Source of the DNA: Delftia sp. PS-11
GTDB taxonomy: Bacteria > Pseudomonadota > Gammaproteobacteria > Burkholderiales > Burkholderiaceae_C
DNA: 41,579 bases
Assembly (NCBI RefSeq): GCF_029870285.1
Contig: NZ_JACSYA010000040.1
Coordinates: 1-41,579, forward strand
Reading direction: 5' to 3'
Positions 1-8,169 of this stretch are shown here, one piece after another. Made by a program: the position numbers and the translations under genes. The notes below the pieces were generated by a model, which was not told where the DNA came from, did not search any database, and saw nothing but the letters and a program-made list of their open reading frames with translations. How positions within the stretch are numbered: position 1 is the first letter of the stretch; the number at the start of each line of letters is the position of its first letter.

Positions 1-1
1 T

Positions 2-2227
2 ATCGCATCAGAGCCTGAACGGGGCCCCGCCGCCACCAGCGGCGGCACCGTCGCGCGCAACCCGGTCGGCCTGTACACCGCCCACTACGACCCCACCAAG
101 GCATGGAAAGGCTGGATCACCGGCCAGACCATGGCCCCCGATGGCACCATCAGCGCCGCCCCAGGCTGGCAGGGCAAAACCACCGCCGACCACCTCGACA
201 GCCTGAGCGACGCCAGCAGCCGCACCATCCTGACCTGGACCCGGGAAGACAGCAGTATCAGCCCTGACCCATACAAGGCTGTGCCCTTCCGCTGGAATGC
301 ACTGAACACTTGGCAAAAAAACGACCTCAACCAACGGGCCGACGGCACCACCGATGCCCTGGGCGAACAGCGCCTGAACTACCTGCGCGGCGACCGCCGC
401 ATGGAAGGCACAGGCTCACCGCCCCGCTATACGAGCCAGCAGCCCTTTCGGCAGCGCCATTCGCGCCAGGGCGATACCGTCAACTCGCGCATCTGGTACA
501 CGGGCGCGCCGTCCAGCATGAACGCCCTGCCCAGCTACCGGGACTTCGTCAAAACGCACAAGGACCGCACACCCATGCTGTATGTGGGCGGCAATGACGG
601 CATGCTGCATGGCTTTTCCGCCGTGGATGGCACGGAAAAACTGGCCTATGTGCCCCATGGCCTCACCATCGAACTGTCCCGGCTGACCGAGCCGGCCTAC
701 GACGACAGGCACCGCTACTTTGTCGATGGCTCGCCCATGACTGGCGACATTCAGGATGGCAGCGACTGGAAGACCCTGCTGGTAGGCACCCTGGGCGCGG
801 GTGGCAAGGGCTACTTTGTGCTGGATGTGACCAACCCGGCAAACTTCAGCGAGAACAATGCGGCCTCTCTGGTGGTGATGGACAAGACTTATGACCTCAA
901 CTTTGTTCTCCCCGTCGCCCCCCCCCATGTAGATAGATGTGTTTTTTACAACTACCTGCCTCATTTGCACATCGGTCATATCTTTGCCGAGCCAGTGCGG
1001 GACGATGCCACCCCCCAGCAGAGCTCGCAGATCGTCAAGCTCAACAATGGCCGCTGGGCCGTGGTCATGGGCAACGGCTACAACAGCCCCTTAGGCTTCG
1101 CCACGCTGCTGATCCAGTACCTGGATGGTGCCAAGGAATTACGAGCACTACCCGCCGAACGTTGCGTCGATTTCCAGCAGCCGCAGGACAACGGCCTTTC
1201 CGCCCCACGCCTGGTGGATATCAATGGCGATGGCCGGCCGGATGTGGTCTATGCCGGCGACCTCAAGGGCAACCTGTGGAAGTTCAACATCGCCAGCACC
1301 GATGATGTTCAATGGCATGCGGGCTTGCACCATTCAGGGCCTGGCCGTAACCAGCCCCTTTTCACGCCCACACAGGCGCGGGCCATCACGACCGCCCCAG
1401 TGGTGCGCGTCAATAGCCGCAAGGCAACCCTACCCACGGGCCAGGGCCAAAGTCAAAGCATGCCCGAAGGCATGATGATTGCCTTTGGCACCGGCCGCAA
1501 CCTGACCCCCAGCGACCCCGACGACAGCACGCCCGGCGCCATTTACGCCGTGCTGGACCCCACCCGCTACAAGGCGCAAGGCGCCCATGTGCAGCCCTGT
1601 ACGGAAAGCGTGCAAGACACCAGCGACGGGTGCTACATGCCCGCAGCCCTCTGGAACACCCTGCAGCCCAAGACTATCCGCGAAAGCGAACTGGCCACGC
1701 TGTCCGTGGACCGCCAATCCACCACCGAAGGCCAGCAAGCCAGCGCCGACCGCACCTTCTGGAAGGTCAGCGGTGACGGCGCCAACGTGGGCCTGCTGAA
1801 AAAACCCGGCTGGCGCTTCGATCTGCCCGAAGCGGGCGAGCGCCTGCTCAAGCCCCTGGGCTTTTTCGACCACAGCAACATCCTGACCATCTACAGCCAG
1901 ATTCCCGCCAGGGTACCCACAAATCCCGCAACGGGCGCAGCAGCAGAGAGCTGCAGCGCAGCGCTTGAAAACGAGCGCCAGTTCCTGACCCTGCTCAATA
2001 TCCTGGATGGCAAGCGCCCTTCGGTGCAGATCATGGACACCAACGGCGATGGCATCTACAGCGCCGCCGACCAGGGCATGCACCGCATGAGCATTCCCCG
2101 AGGCGCCCAGTCGCAGGTCATCCGCAAGGACGACCGCATCGTGCTGCAAGGCGGCGACGGCGAGCAAAGCGTGATGGCCCGCATGCCCGAGCAGCCCGTG
2201 CGCCCGAGCTGGCGCCAGCTGCAGTAG
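2..2227 (+). CDS. pilY1: Type IV pilus tip adhesin PilY1, C-terminal part (5' end outside window)
   Basis: The frame is open from base 2, so the gene starts upstream of the window; the first internal ATG at 131 is unlikely to be the true start. About 740 residues are visible. They match the C-terminal PilC/PilY beta-propeller domain: EQRLNYLRGDR near 365, GGNDGMLHGF near 590, DWKTLLVGTLGAGGKGYFVLD near 770, and a terminal PSWRQLQ. Two acidic loops fit calcium-binding sites: DINGDGRPD at 1217-1243, followed by VVYAGDLKGNLWKFN, and an EF-hand-like loop starting DTNGDG at 2036-2071. PilY1 proteins sit at the pilus tip and act in adhesion, pilus extension and surface sensing. Unusual points are a 9-C run at 918-926 and an atypical stretch around 893-985 just before the conserved IGHIF motif. 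The gene converges on the chemoreceptor gene, 36 bp away. Confidence 0.9.
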   Translation: MASEPERGPAATSGGTVARNPVGLYTAHYDPTKAWKGWITGQTMAPDGTISAAPGWQGKTTADHLDSLSDASSRTILTWTREDSSISPDPYKAVPFRWNALNTWQKNDLNQRADGTTDALGEQRLNYLRGDRRMEGTGSPPRYTSQQPFRQRHSRQGDTVNSRIWYTGAPSSMNALPSYRDFVKTHKDRTPMLYVGGNDGMLHGFSAVDGTEKLAYVPHGLTIELSRLTEPAYDDRHRYFVDGSPMTGDIQDGSDWKTLLVGTLGAGGKGYFVLDVTNPANFSENNAASLVVMDKTYDLNFVLPVAPPHVDRCVFYNYLPHLHIGHIFAEPVRDDATPQQSSQIVKLNNGRWAVVMGNGYNSPLGFATLLIQYLDGAKELRALPAERCVDFQQPQDNGLSAPRLVDINGDGRPDVVYAGDLKGNLWKFNIASTDDVQWHAGLHHSGPGRNQPLFTPTQARAITTAPVVRVNSRKATLPTGQGQSQSMPEGMMIAFGTGRNLTPSDPDDSTPGAIYAVLDPTRYKAQGAHVQPCTESVQDTSDGCYMPAALWNTLQPKTIRESELATLSVDRQSTTEGQQASADRTFWKVSGDGANVGLLKKPGWRFDLPEAGERLLKPLGFFDHSNILTIYSQIPARVPTNPATGAAAESCSAALENERQFLTLLNILDGKRPSVQIMDTNGDGIYSAADQGMHRMSIPRGAQSQVIRKDDRIVLQGGDGEQSVMARMPEQPVRPSWRQLQ
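918..926 (+). repeat. Homopolymeric C tract (9 C) inside pilY1
   Basis: Nine consecutive C residues lie in the coding frame, which stays open. With 8 C the frame reads ATG TAG directly after the tract. With 10 C it reads CCA TGT AGA TAG. Either one-base slip therefore ends the protein within four codons, removing the calcium loops and the rest of the propeller. It is the longest single-base run I noticed in this window. Confidence 0.9.
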
Positions 2228-2263
2228 GGCCGCGTCAGGGCTGTCGGGATTTTGAACATGCCC

Positions 2264-4057
2264 TCAGAAGCTTTCCCATTCATCCTGGCCACCCGCAGAA
2301 GCAGTGGCAGCAGGCTGCCTGGCCGGCCTGGACAGCGCCTGCGGCTTGGCCGCTTCGGGCCGGACCACTGGTTGCTTCAGCGCCTGTGCCGTGCGTGCCG
2401 GTGTCTTGCTGTCTTCCCGCGCCTTGTGTTCGGAAGGGGCAAGGCGCGGTGCGGTGGAGGCAGGGCTGGGGCTGGGGCTGGCGCCCTGGCCCAACTGGAA
2501 TACGGCCACGGCCTGGACCAGTTCATCGGCCTGCGAGCGCAGGCTATCGGCTGCAGCCGACATTTCTTCGACCAGGGCAGCGTTTTGCTGCGTGGTCTGG
2601 TCCATTTGATGGACCGCCTCGCCGATCTGGGCCACGCCTCTGGATTGTTCGGAACTCTCGGCTGAGATGGCATTCATGAGATCGCTGACGCGCTGAATGC
2701 TGGTCACGACCTCGCCCATGGTCATGCCTGCACGGTCCACCAGGGCCGAGCCGGATTCCACGCGCTCGACGCTCTCCTGTATCAGGCGCCGGATTTCCTT
2801 GGCTGCCTCGGCGCTGCGCTGGGCCAGAACCCGCACCTCGCCGGCCACCACGGCAAAGCCCCGGCCCTGCTCGCCCGCGCGGGCAGCTTCCACAGCAGCG
2901 TTAAGCGCCAGAATGTTGGTCTGGAATGCGATGCCATCGATCACGCCGATGATGTCGGCAATCTTGCGCGAGCTGTCGCTGATGCTCTTCATGGTGCCAA
3001 CCACCTCGGCCACCACAGCGCCGCCCTGGCTGGCCACGCTGGCGGCCGTCTGCGCCAGTTGATTGGCCTGGCTGGCATTGTCCGAACTGTGTGCGACGGT
3101 CGAGCCCAGCTCTTCCATGGAAGCGGCCGTCTGCTCCAGCGCGCTGGCCTGCTCCTCGGTGCGACTGGACAGGTCGCGGTTGCCCGAGGCAATCTGGGCG
3201 CTGGCCGCTGCCACCGTCTCGCTGCCCTGGCGCACAGTGCCCACCACCTGGGCCAGGCTGGCCTGCATGCGCTGCACGCTGGCCATGACACTGCTGCTAT
3301 CGCCTGCACGCAGGGCAACGCGCTGGCTCAGATCCCCTGCAGCCACCCGGCCCACGGCCTGCGAAACCTCGTGCGGCTCGGCTCCCAATGCCCGGGTGAT
3401 GCTGCGGGCGATGGCCAATGCCAGCAGCGTGCCCACCAGCAGGCAGATGCCTGCAATCGCCATGATCTGGGCACGGCCAGAGACCACGGCAGCGCTGGCC
3501 TCCTCCCCCACCGCCCGGGCCAGTTCCTGCTGCATGGCCACCGAGTCATCCACAGCCTTGAAAATCAGATCCTGCCGTGCAGACACCTTGGTGAGCAGGA
3601 TGTCCGTGGCTGCATGGGCATCTTCGGGCTTGCCGGTCAGGCCCAGCTTGATGGCAACATTGATGTCGTTGTCATAAGGTGCAAGATTGTCCTGTACCAC
3701 CTTGAGCAGTTCCCGGCCCTTGGGTAGCGTGATGGCCTTGTCCAGTTGCCCGACCAGCTCCTGGATGCGCGCGCGCAGGGGAGTAATTTTGTCTGCCTGT
3801 GCCTGAGCGTCCTTGACATCTTCAATGAGAGCAACGGTGCGGGTGATGCGCGCCACCGATTGCATCTTGTCCTTGAGTTCGCTGAACTGAGTCACCTTGA
3901 CTATGCGGTTGTGGATGAGCTGGTTCAACTGCTCCTGCAGCAGAGAGAATTTGAGCAGTCCAATCGCTCCCACCAGCAGTATTCCAGCCAATAGGATGCC
4001 GAATCCCAGGGTCAGGCGGGTGGAGACTTTCATGGGGTTGGATCTGTCTGTGTTCAT
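2264..4057 (-). CDS. Methyl-accepting chemotaxis protein with C-terminal EWESF tether
   Basis: A 597-residue transmembrane chemoreceptor. The ATG at 4057 is chosen because AAGGA lies just upstream; an in-frame extension to 4207 has no receptor-like sequence. Order: cytoplasmic N-terminus, TM1 (about 12-35), periplasmic helical ligand-binding region of the four-helix-bundle type (about 36-195), TM2 (about 196-216), HAMP (about 217-265), and a long coiled-coil signalling domain whose conserved hairpin tip ([21 protein letters not shown]) lies near residues 373-395. A Pro/Ala-rich linker leads to a last pentapeptide EWESF, close to the NWETF CheR/CheB-binding motif of enteric high-abundance receptors. 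The ligand is unknown. The gene lies between pilus genes but faces the opposite way. No obvious transcription terminator separates it from pilY1. Confidence 0.93.
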   Translation of the reverse strand: MNTDRSNPMKVSTRLTLGFGILLAGILLVGAIGLLKFSLLQEQLNQLIHNRIVKVTQFSELKDKMQSVARITRTVALIEDVKDAQAQADKITPLRARIQELVGQLDKAITLPKGRELLKVVQDNLAPYDNDINVAIKLGLTGKPEDAHAATDILLTKVSARQDLIFKAVDDSVAMQQELARAVGEEASAAVVSGRAQIMAIAGICLLVGTLLALAIARSITRALGAEPHEVSQAVGRVAAGDLSQRVALRAGDSSSVMASVQRMQASLAQVVGTVRQGSETVAAASAQIASGNRDLSSRTEEQASALEQTAASMEELGSTVAHSSDNASQANQLAQTAASVASQGGAVVAEVVGTMKSISDSSRKIADIIGVIDGIAFQTNILALNAAVEAARAGEQGRGFAVVAGEVRVLAQRSAEAAKEIRRLIQESVERVESGSALVDRAGMTMGEVVTSIQRVSDLMNAISAESSEQSRGVAQIGEAVHQMDQTTQQNAALVEEMSAAADSLRSQADELVQAVAVFQLGQGASPSPSPASTAPRLAPSEHKAREDSKTPARTAQALKQPVVRPEAAKPQALSRPARQPAATASAGGQDEWESF

Positions 4058-4493
4058 TGGAGTATTCCTTGGTGGCTGTCGAGGTCGAATCGATCTGGCT
4101 GCGCTCGGCATGTCCTGTCTGCTGGAGAGGGCATTCGCTTTACCGGGAATAGCCTGCCAGGGGGAGGGAGCCTTCCAGGCATGGCGGTGCATTTCGATAC
4201 CTTCCATACATCGACCTTACAACCCATAGCTTAAGGAGCTTTTTGCATGCTTCCTTGTTGCACGGAAGACCCTTGCAAAATCCTGGTGCTCACAAGCTCA
4301 GTCCCACACATTCCATGGCAGCCATGGGAGATACGGCCCTGCCTGGCCGAAAAACGCAGGGCAGCCCTGCTCCCAGCCCACAAATCAGACCAATCTGAAT
4401 GACAAACGGCTGGCACCTTCCTAGATTCGTCAGTAGCAGGCCATTGACAAAAACAGCCTATGCACAAAACGGGTCAGGGAGGGAATACAAGGC
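4058..4493. other. Gene-free intergenic region between chemoreceptor and fimT
   Basis: This 436-bp divergent spacer must hold the promoters of the chemoreceptor gene (leftward) and of minor-pilin operon 1 (rightward). I see no credible coding sequence. There is a perfect inverted repeat TCAGA-N4-TCTGA at 4385-4398, a possible operator. A TTGACA box at 4444-4449 has no good -10 partner. A purine-rich GGAGGG/AAGG stretch just before 4494 fits ribosome binding for fimT. Confidence 0.5.
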
Positions 4494-5045
4494 ATGTCGC
4501 ACATACGGCCACCATCGGGCTTCACCACCATCGAGTTGATGGTGACCATCGCCATTCTGGCCATTCTGGCAGCCATGGCTGCGCCCAGCTTCACCCCGAT
4601 CATTGAGCGCTGGCGCGTGCGGCAGACGCTGGAGGGCCTGCAATCGACCCTGTACTACGCGCGCTCCGAAGCCATACGGCGCGGCGGCGGGGTCATTCTG
4701 GAAAAACTGCCCCAGGACAGCAATGGCTGCCAGCTGGCGCAAGGCCAAAGCGACTGGGGCTGCGGCTGGGTGCTGTACGCGGACACCAACGGCAATGCGC
4801 GCCTGGACGACGGAGAGGAAATCCGGCGCATGGACACCGCCGCACGCACCACCGTCACCCGGACCACGGCCAGCGCACAGATGAAGCTGGACCGCTGGGG
4901 CAACATGGGGGGCCTGGGCGCCCAGGGCTTCACCATCGCCCCCTACCCCGCCGGCATCTCGTCACCCGCCACCCGGGGCCTGTGCGTGGCGGCAGGCGGG
5001 CGCATCAAGGTCATCGGCCAGGAGGATGTGCCATGCAACTCCTGA
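4494..5045 (+). CDS. fimT: Minor pseudopilin, FimT/GspH (FimU) type, operon 1
   Basis: A 183-residue class III prepilin. The leader MSHIRPPSG is followed by the cleavage site G^FTTIE, with Glu at mature position 5, and a hydrophobic helix ILAILAAMAAPSF. After PilD cleavage and N-methylation it would join the inner-membrane minor-pilin complex that primes pilus assembly. The middle has the GspH-type signature WVLYADTNGNARLDDGEE. The C-terminal region has a Cys pair near its end (GLCVAAG...VPCNS). It is the first gene of operon 1, has a good purine-rich ribosome site, and its last 13 bases overlap pilV. FimT and FimU cannot be told apart from sequence alone. Confidence 0.9.
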   Translation: MSHIRPPSGFTTIELMVTIAILAILAAMAAPSFTPIIERWRVRQTLEGLQSTLYYARSEAIRRGGGVILEKLPQDSNGCQLAQGQSDWGCGWVLYADTNGNARLDDGEEIRRMDTAARTTVTRTTASAQMKLDRWGNMGGLGAQGFTIAPYPAGISSPATRGLCVAAGGRIKVIGQEDVPCNS

Positions 5046-5665
5046 GCCGCCACGCGCCGCAGGCAGGGATCACCCTGATCGAGTCGCTGATTGCACTGGT
5101 CATCGCCTCGCTGGCCGTGCTGGGGGTGCTGGGCTCGCAGCTGCGCACCCTGGCCGACAACCAGAGCGGCGTGCGCCGCGCCCAGGCCATCCGGCTGATC
5201 GAGGATTTCAGCGAACGCACGCGGGCCAACCCCAACTCGCTGGGCCAGATCTCCGCCTACGTGTCCGACTGGGACAGCGCCACCGCCGCCCCAGCCACCG
5301 ACTGCGCAGCCAGCGCCTGCAGCGCAGCCCAGTTGGCCGCGCACAACCTGGCGCACTGGAAAGCGTCGGTCAACCAGGTGCTGCCCGGCGGCAAGGCCAA
5401 GGTCTTCATCTCCGAAGACGAAGCGACAGCTGCCAGCGGCAACCAGCGCCAGTTGGGCATCATGATCAGCTGGAGAGAGAACGAACAGTCCGGCGATGCC
5501 AGCTACAAGACCCCGCTGGGGATCAACAGCGCAGGCGAACGCGGCACAAATGCCACCACCTGTCCCGCCGACAGAACCTGCCACCTGCAGTACATACCGC
5601 TCAGTGCCCGTTGCGCGCCGTACTTCTCCGACTCAGCAGTTCAGTTTTTCTGCGCAGGCGGCTAA
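5033..5665 (+). CDS. pilV: Type IV pilus minor pilin PilV, operon 1
   Basis: A 210-residue prepilin started at 5033 because GGAGG lies about 8 bases upstream, inside the end of fimT. The 12-residue leader ends at Gly before ITLIESLIALVIASL, with Glu at position 5. The following region keeps PilV features: a helical stretch with RRAQAIRLIEDFSERTRANP, then a Cys-containing CAASACSAAQLAAHNLAHWK block and a late DRTCHLQYI strand. PilV, PilW, PilX and FimT/FimU form the tip-priming complex with PilY1. Translation is probably coupled to fimT, since the reading frames overlap by 13 bases. Clearly diverged from the second pilV at 10,092. Confidence 0.88.
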   Translation: MQLLSRHAPQAGITLIESLIALVIASLAVLGVLGSQLRTLADNQSGVRRAQAIRLIEDFSERTRANPNSLGQISAYVSDWDSATAAPATDCAASACSAAQLAAHNLAHWKASVNQVLPGGKAKVFISEDEATAASGNQRQLGIMISWRENEQSGDASYKTPLGINSAGERGTNATTCPADRTCHLQYIPLSARCAPYFSDSAVQFFCAGG

Positions 5666-5669
5666 GTCC

Positions 5670-6539
5670 ATGGCTCTCCACACTCCGTACAGCCGAGCGC
5701 GCGGCATCAGCCTTGTGGAACTGCTGGTGGGCCTTGTCCTGGGCCTGCTGGTCATCGGCGTGGCAATGGGCGCGCTCATGGCATCGCGCAGCGTCTCCGG
5801 CACCATCAGCGATGCCAGCCAGTTGCAGCAGCAGGCTTCCCATATCTTTCGCACCATGGGGCGCCAGATACGGCAGGCAGGCTCCCTGCGCCTGCTGATG
5901 GCTGTGCGCAAGGCGGCCACGGAGCCTGTCGATATCGGGGATACCGTGGCGTTTGTGGTCCGTGCCGAAGACTTCGACCCTGCCAGGGACACCATCCAGG
6001 GCAACGATGCGCCCGCCAGCGGCCAGTACAAGCTGACCGTGGGCTACAGCAACTACACGCAGCCGCTGCACATCGCCGCAGCCGACGCGTCCCTGCAGCG
6101 CAACTGCCTGGGCGCCGTCAACAGCGACACCCTGATCCAGAGCCACTTTGTGCTGGACACCAGCAGCCACACGCTGCGCTGCGCAGGCAAGGCCAGCGCC
6201 GGGCAGCAGCCCTTTGCGGAAAACGTCGCCAACTTCCAGGTGCGCTACCTGATGCAGGCGCCGCACGGCATCGCGCAACTGCAGTACGTGAATGCGGCTG
6301 CCGTGGCAGACAACTGGCACCGTGTCTATGGCGTGGAAATCTGCCTGGTGCTGTTCGGCACCGAGCCCATCGACATGCCGGCGGGCAACACCTACACCGA
6401 CTGCGTGGACAGCAGCGGGGCTGCGGCCACCGTGGACATGACCACACTGCCTGCCCCCCGTACCCGGCGGCTGCACATGGTGTTTCGCAGCGTGTACCAG
6501 TTGCGCGGCCAGGGCGCGGCAGCCACGGGGCTGGACTGA
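5670..6539 (+). CDS. pilW: Type IV pilus minor pilin PilW, operon 1
   Basis: A 289-residue prepilin. The ATG at 5670 lies 4 bases after the pilV stop and gives a 12-residue leader MALHTPYSRARG before ISLVELLVGLVLGLLVIG, with Glu at position 5. Further downstream, QIRQAGS fits the conserved PilW helix end, and the rest is a large periplasmic domain with several Cys. The ribosome site is weak, so translational coupling to pilV is likely. It is about 80 residues shorter than the PilW of operon 2. The call rests on position between pilV and pilX, size, and the N-terminal motif. Confidence 0.87.
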   Translation: MALHTPYSRARGISLVELLVGLVLGLLVIGVAMGALMASRSVSGTISDASQLQQQASHIFRTMGRQIRQAGSLRLLMAVRKAATEPVDIGDTVAFVVRAEDFDPARDTIQGNDAPASGQYKLTVGYSNYTQPLHIAAADASLQRNCLGAVNSDTLIQSHFVLDTSSHTLRCAGKASAGQQPFAENVANFQVRYLMQAPHGIAQLQYVNAAAVADNWHRVYGVEICLVLFGTEPIDMPAGNTYTDCVDSSGAAATVDMTTLPAPRTRRLHMVFRSVYQLRGQGAAATGLD

Positions 6540-6542
6540 ACC

Positions 6543-7334
6543 ATGAAAGCACCGGACATGCAGCCCACCCCTGCGCGCTCCCCGCAGCAGCCCATCATGG
6601 CGCGCCCTCGCACCTATCGCCACCAGCGGGGCGTCACGCTGTTCGTCGTGATCGTGCTGGCCATGCTGTCCATGCTGCTGGCCCTGTGGGCCTCGCGCAG
6701 CGCGCTGTTCAACGAACTCATCGTAAGCAACGACGCCGACTACCAGCGCGCTTTCGAGGCAGCGCAGGCCCTGCTGCAGGATGCCGAACTCGATATCCGG
6801 GGGGAACGCGCCGACGGCAGCCATTGCGTGCCCGACCGCAGCAATCCCCAACACTGCCGCAGCACCAGCAGCATCGCCCAACTGCCACAACAGGACACCA
6901 CGGACGACATCACGCAACTGCTGATCGCGCTGGATGCCGCACAGCCCTCGCGCTGCGTTGACGCGCTGTGCGTCAAGCGCACCGGCAAGCAGGACTTCTG
7001 GAACAACAGCGATGCATCACAGGGCCCCACCCTGGCACAGATGCAGGCGGTCGGCGCGCGCTACGGCCAGTACACCGGCGCGACCACCGGCACCGGCAGC
7101 AATCCCATCCTGGCCGAAAGCGATGACAACCGTGGCGGCTGGTACTGGATCGAGATCCTGCCCTACGAAGGCGCAGCCGGCAGCTCCGCGGTGGTGCTCA
7201 ACACCAGCGATCTGCTGGAGCTGCGCATGGTCCCCCAGGCGGTCTACCGCATCACGGCGCTGGCACGGGGCAGAAAAGCCAACACCCAGGTAGTGCTGCA
7301 GCAGACCTATGCCCGCAAGCGCCGGGAGAACTGA
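6543..7334 (+). CDS. pilX: Type IV pilus assembly protein PilX, operon 1
   Basis: Up to 263 residues. It starts 3 bases after the pilW stop; a second ATG at 6597 would remove 18 residues from an unusually long leader. The cleavage site is HQRG^VTLFVVIVLAML. Mature position 5 is not Glu, which is common in PilX proteins. The next region, SRSALFNELIVSNDADYQRAFEAAQALLQDAE, is the PilX N-terminal domain. The C-terminus YRITALARGRKANTQVVLQQTYARK is typical of the family. The role is minor-pilin priming together with PilV, PilW, FimT and PilY1. Confidence 0.88.
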   Translation: MKAPDMQPTPARSPQQPIMARPRTYRHQRGVTLFVVIVLAMLSMLLALWASRSALFNELIVSNDADYQRAFEAAQALLQDAELDIRGERADGSHCVPDRSNPQHCRSTSSIAQLPQQDTTDDITQLLIALDAAQPSRCVDALCVKRTGKQDFWNNSDASQGPTLAQMQAVGARYGQYTGATTGTGSNPILAESDDNRGGWYWIEILPYEGAAGSSAVVLNTSDLLELRMVPQAVYRITALARGRKANTQVVLQQTYARKRREN

Positions 7335-7374
7335 AAACCACAGAGCCAGGAATCGGGCAGGAAAGAGAGAACCC

Positions 7375-7977
7375 ATGAACCATGCCATTCCCGTCAAGGC
7401 CACGCTGCTGGCATCGCTGGCCGCCCTGGCACGGGCGCCCGCAGCCAGCCGGGCACAACTGCTGGACCTGGCGCAATCCCCACCCGCCGCGGTGGAGCCG
7501 TATGTGGCGCCGAATGTGATCCTCAGCCTGGACAACTCGGGCAGCACGCAGTGGTGGCCAGCGCACGGACTGCGCCACCGGGGCTTCACGCTGATCGAAC
7601 TGATGATGGTGGTGACCATCGTGGCGATTCTGGGCGCCATTGCCCTGCCCAGCTACAGCGAATACATCCGCCGGGGCCACCGCGCCGATGCCCGCACCGG
7701 CCTGCTGCAGGCCCAGCTCTGGCTGGAACGGGCCGCCACCGCCAAAGGCGTCTACCCCAGATCGCTGCCTGATGCACTGACCTGGCAGGGGGATGCCAGC
7801 AAGCGCTACACCATCAGTCTCCAGTCAGGCACTGAGACTGCCTTCACGCTGATCGCCATGCGCCGCTCCGGCAGCGGACAGGAGAGCGACAAATGCGGCG
7901 ATTTCACGCTGACCCACACGGGCGTGCGCGGCGTGTCATCGGCCAGCCTGTCGGCGGCGGAGTGCTGGAGCCGCTAG
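7375..7977 (+). CDS. In-frame fusion: PilY1 N-terminus joined to a PilE-type pilin
   Basis: A 200-residue frame with a strong purine-rich ribosome site (GGAAAGAGAG) before the ATG. Residues 1-28 look like a Sec signal peptide. Residues 29-57 read like the start of PilY1 (LDLAQSPPAAVEPYVAPNVILSLDNSGS, which is where the von Willebrand A-like domain normally begins). From about residue 58 the sequence changes to a pilin leader and then HRG^FTLIELMMVVTIVAILGAIALPSYSEYIRRG, with Gly70 as the prepilin cleavage residue and Glu75 at position 5. It ends with a pilin disulfide region (DKCGDF...AECWSR). This fits loss of almost all of pilY1 with its downstream pilE fused in frame. A signal peptide before a prepilin helix should give wrong topology, so the product may be inactive unless an internal start such as GTG 7516 is used. 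Confidence 0.8.
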   Translation: MNHAIPVKATLLASLAALARAPAASRAQLLDLAQSPPAAVEPYVAPNVILSLDNSGSTQWWPAHGLRHRGFTLIELMMVVTIVAILGAIALPSYSEYIRRGHRADARTGLLQAQLWLERAATAKGVYPRSLPDALTWQGDASKRYTISLQSGTETAFTLIAMRRSGSGQESDKCGDFTLTHTGVRGVSSASLSAAECWSR

Positions 7978-8117
7978 GGTCTTTCCGACGCGAGTGCGCT
8001 CGACGGTCAGCGGGCTCGCCGAGCGAAAGCGACATACCGCTTCGTGCACAGCACTTCATGTCAGGCACAACGGACAGTCGCATGGGCATGTTTGGCGGAC
8101 ATTGATAGTAAGGCGTT

Positions 8118-8135
8118 TTTGCATTACCGTGCAAA
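8118..8135. promoter_or_regulatory. Inverted repeat upstream of vapBC, possible antitoxin operator
   Basis: The perfect palindrome TTTGCA-N6-TGCAAA lies 34 bases before the vapB start codon. VapB-type antitoxins usually bind palindromes in their own promoter region, alone or with the toxin, so this is a plausible autoregulatory operator. No convincing -35/-10 pair could be fixed around it. Confidence 0.45.
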
Positions 8136-8169
8136 GCATTAACCTGACGAGATTGCGAGGCACATCACC

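Noticed and set aside
2228..2263. Terminator between pilY1 and the convergent chemoreceptor gene
   Set aside because: Only weak AGGGC/GCCCT pairing without a T-run is present in the 36-base gap.
4411..4426. TGGCAC resembling the -24 half of a sigma-54 promoter upstream of fimT
   Set aside because: The required GC dinucleotide of the -12 element is missing at the right spacing (the sequence there reads CTAGAT).
4444..4449. TTGACA as -35 box for operon 1
   Set aside because: No acceptable -10 lies 16-18 bases downstream; the best TATGCA is only 9 bases away.
4231..4467. Short minus-strand open frame in the gap before fimT
   Set aside because: The 78-residue translation is Cys/Trp/Ser mixed without domain, has no ribosome site and lies in the expected promoter region of operon 1.
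7551..7772. Alternative GTG start that would rescue a normal PilE from the fused gene
   Set aside because: This GTG is in a different reading frame from the pilin helix; the in-frame candidate is GTG 7516, which has no clear ribosome site.
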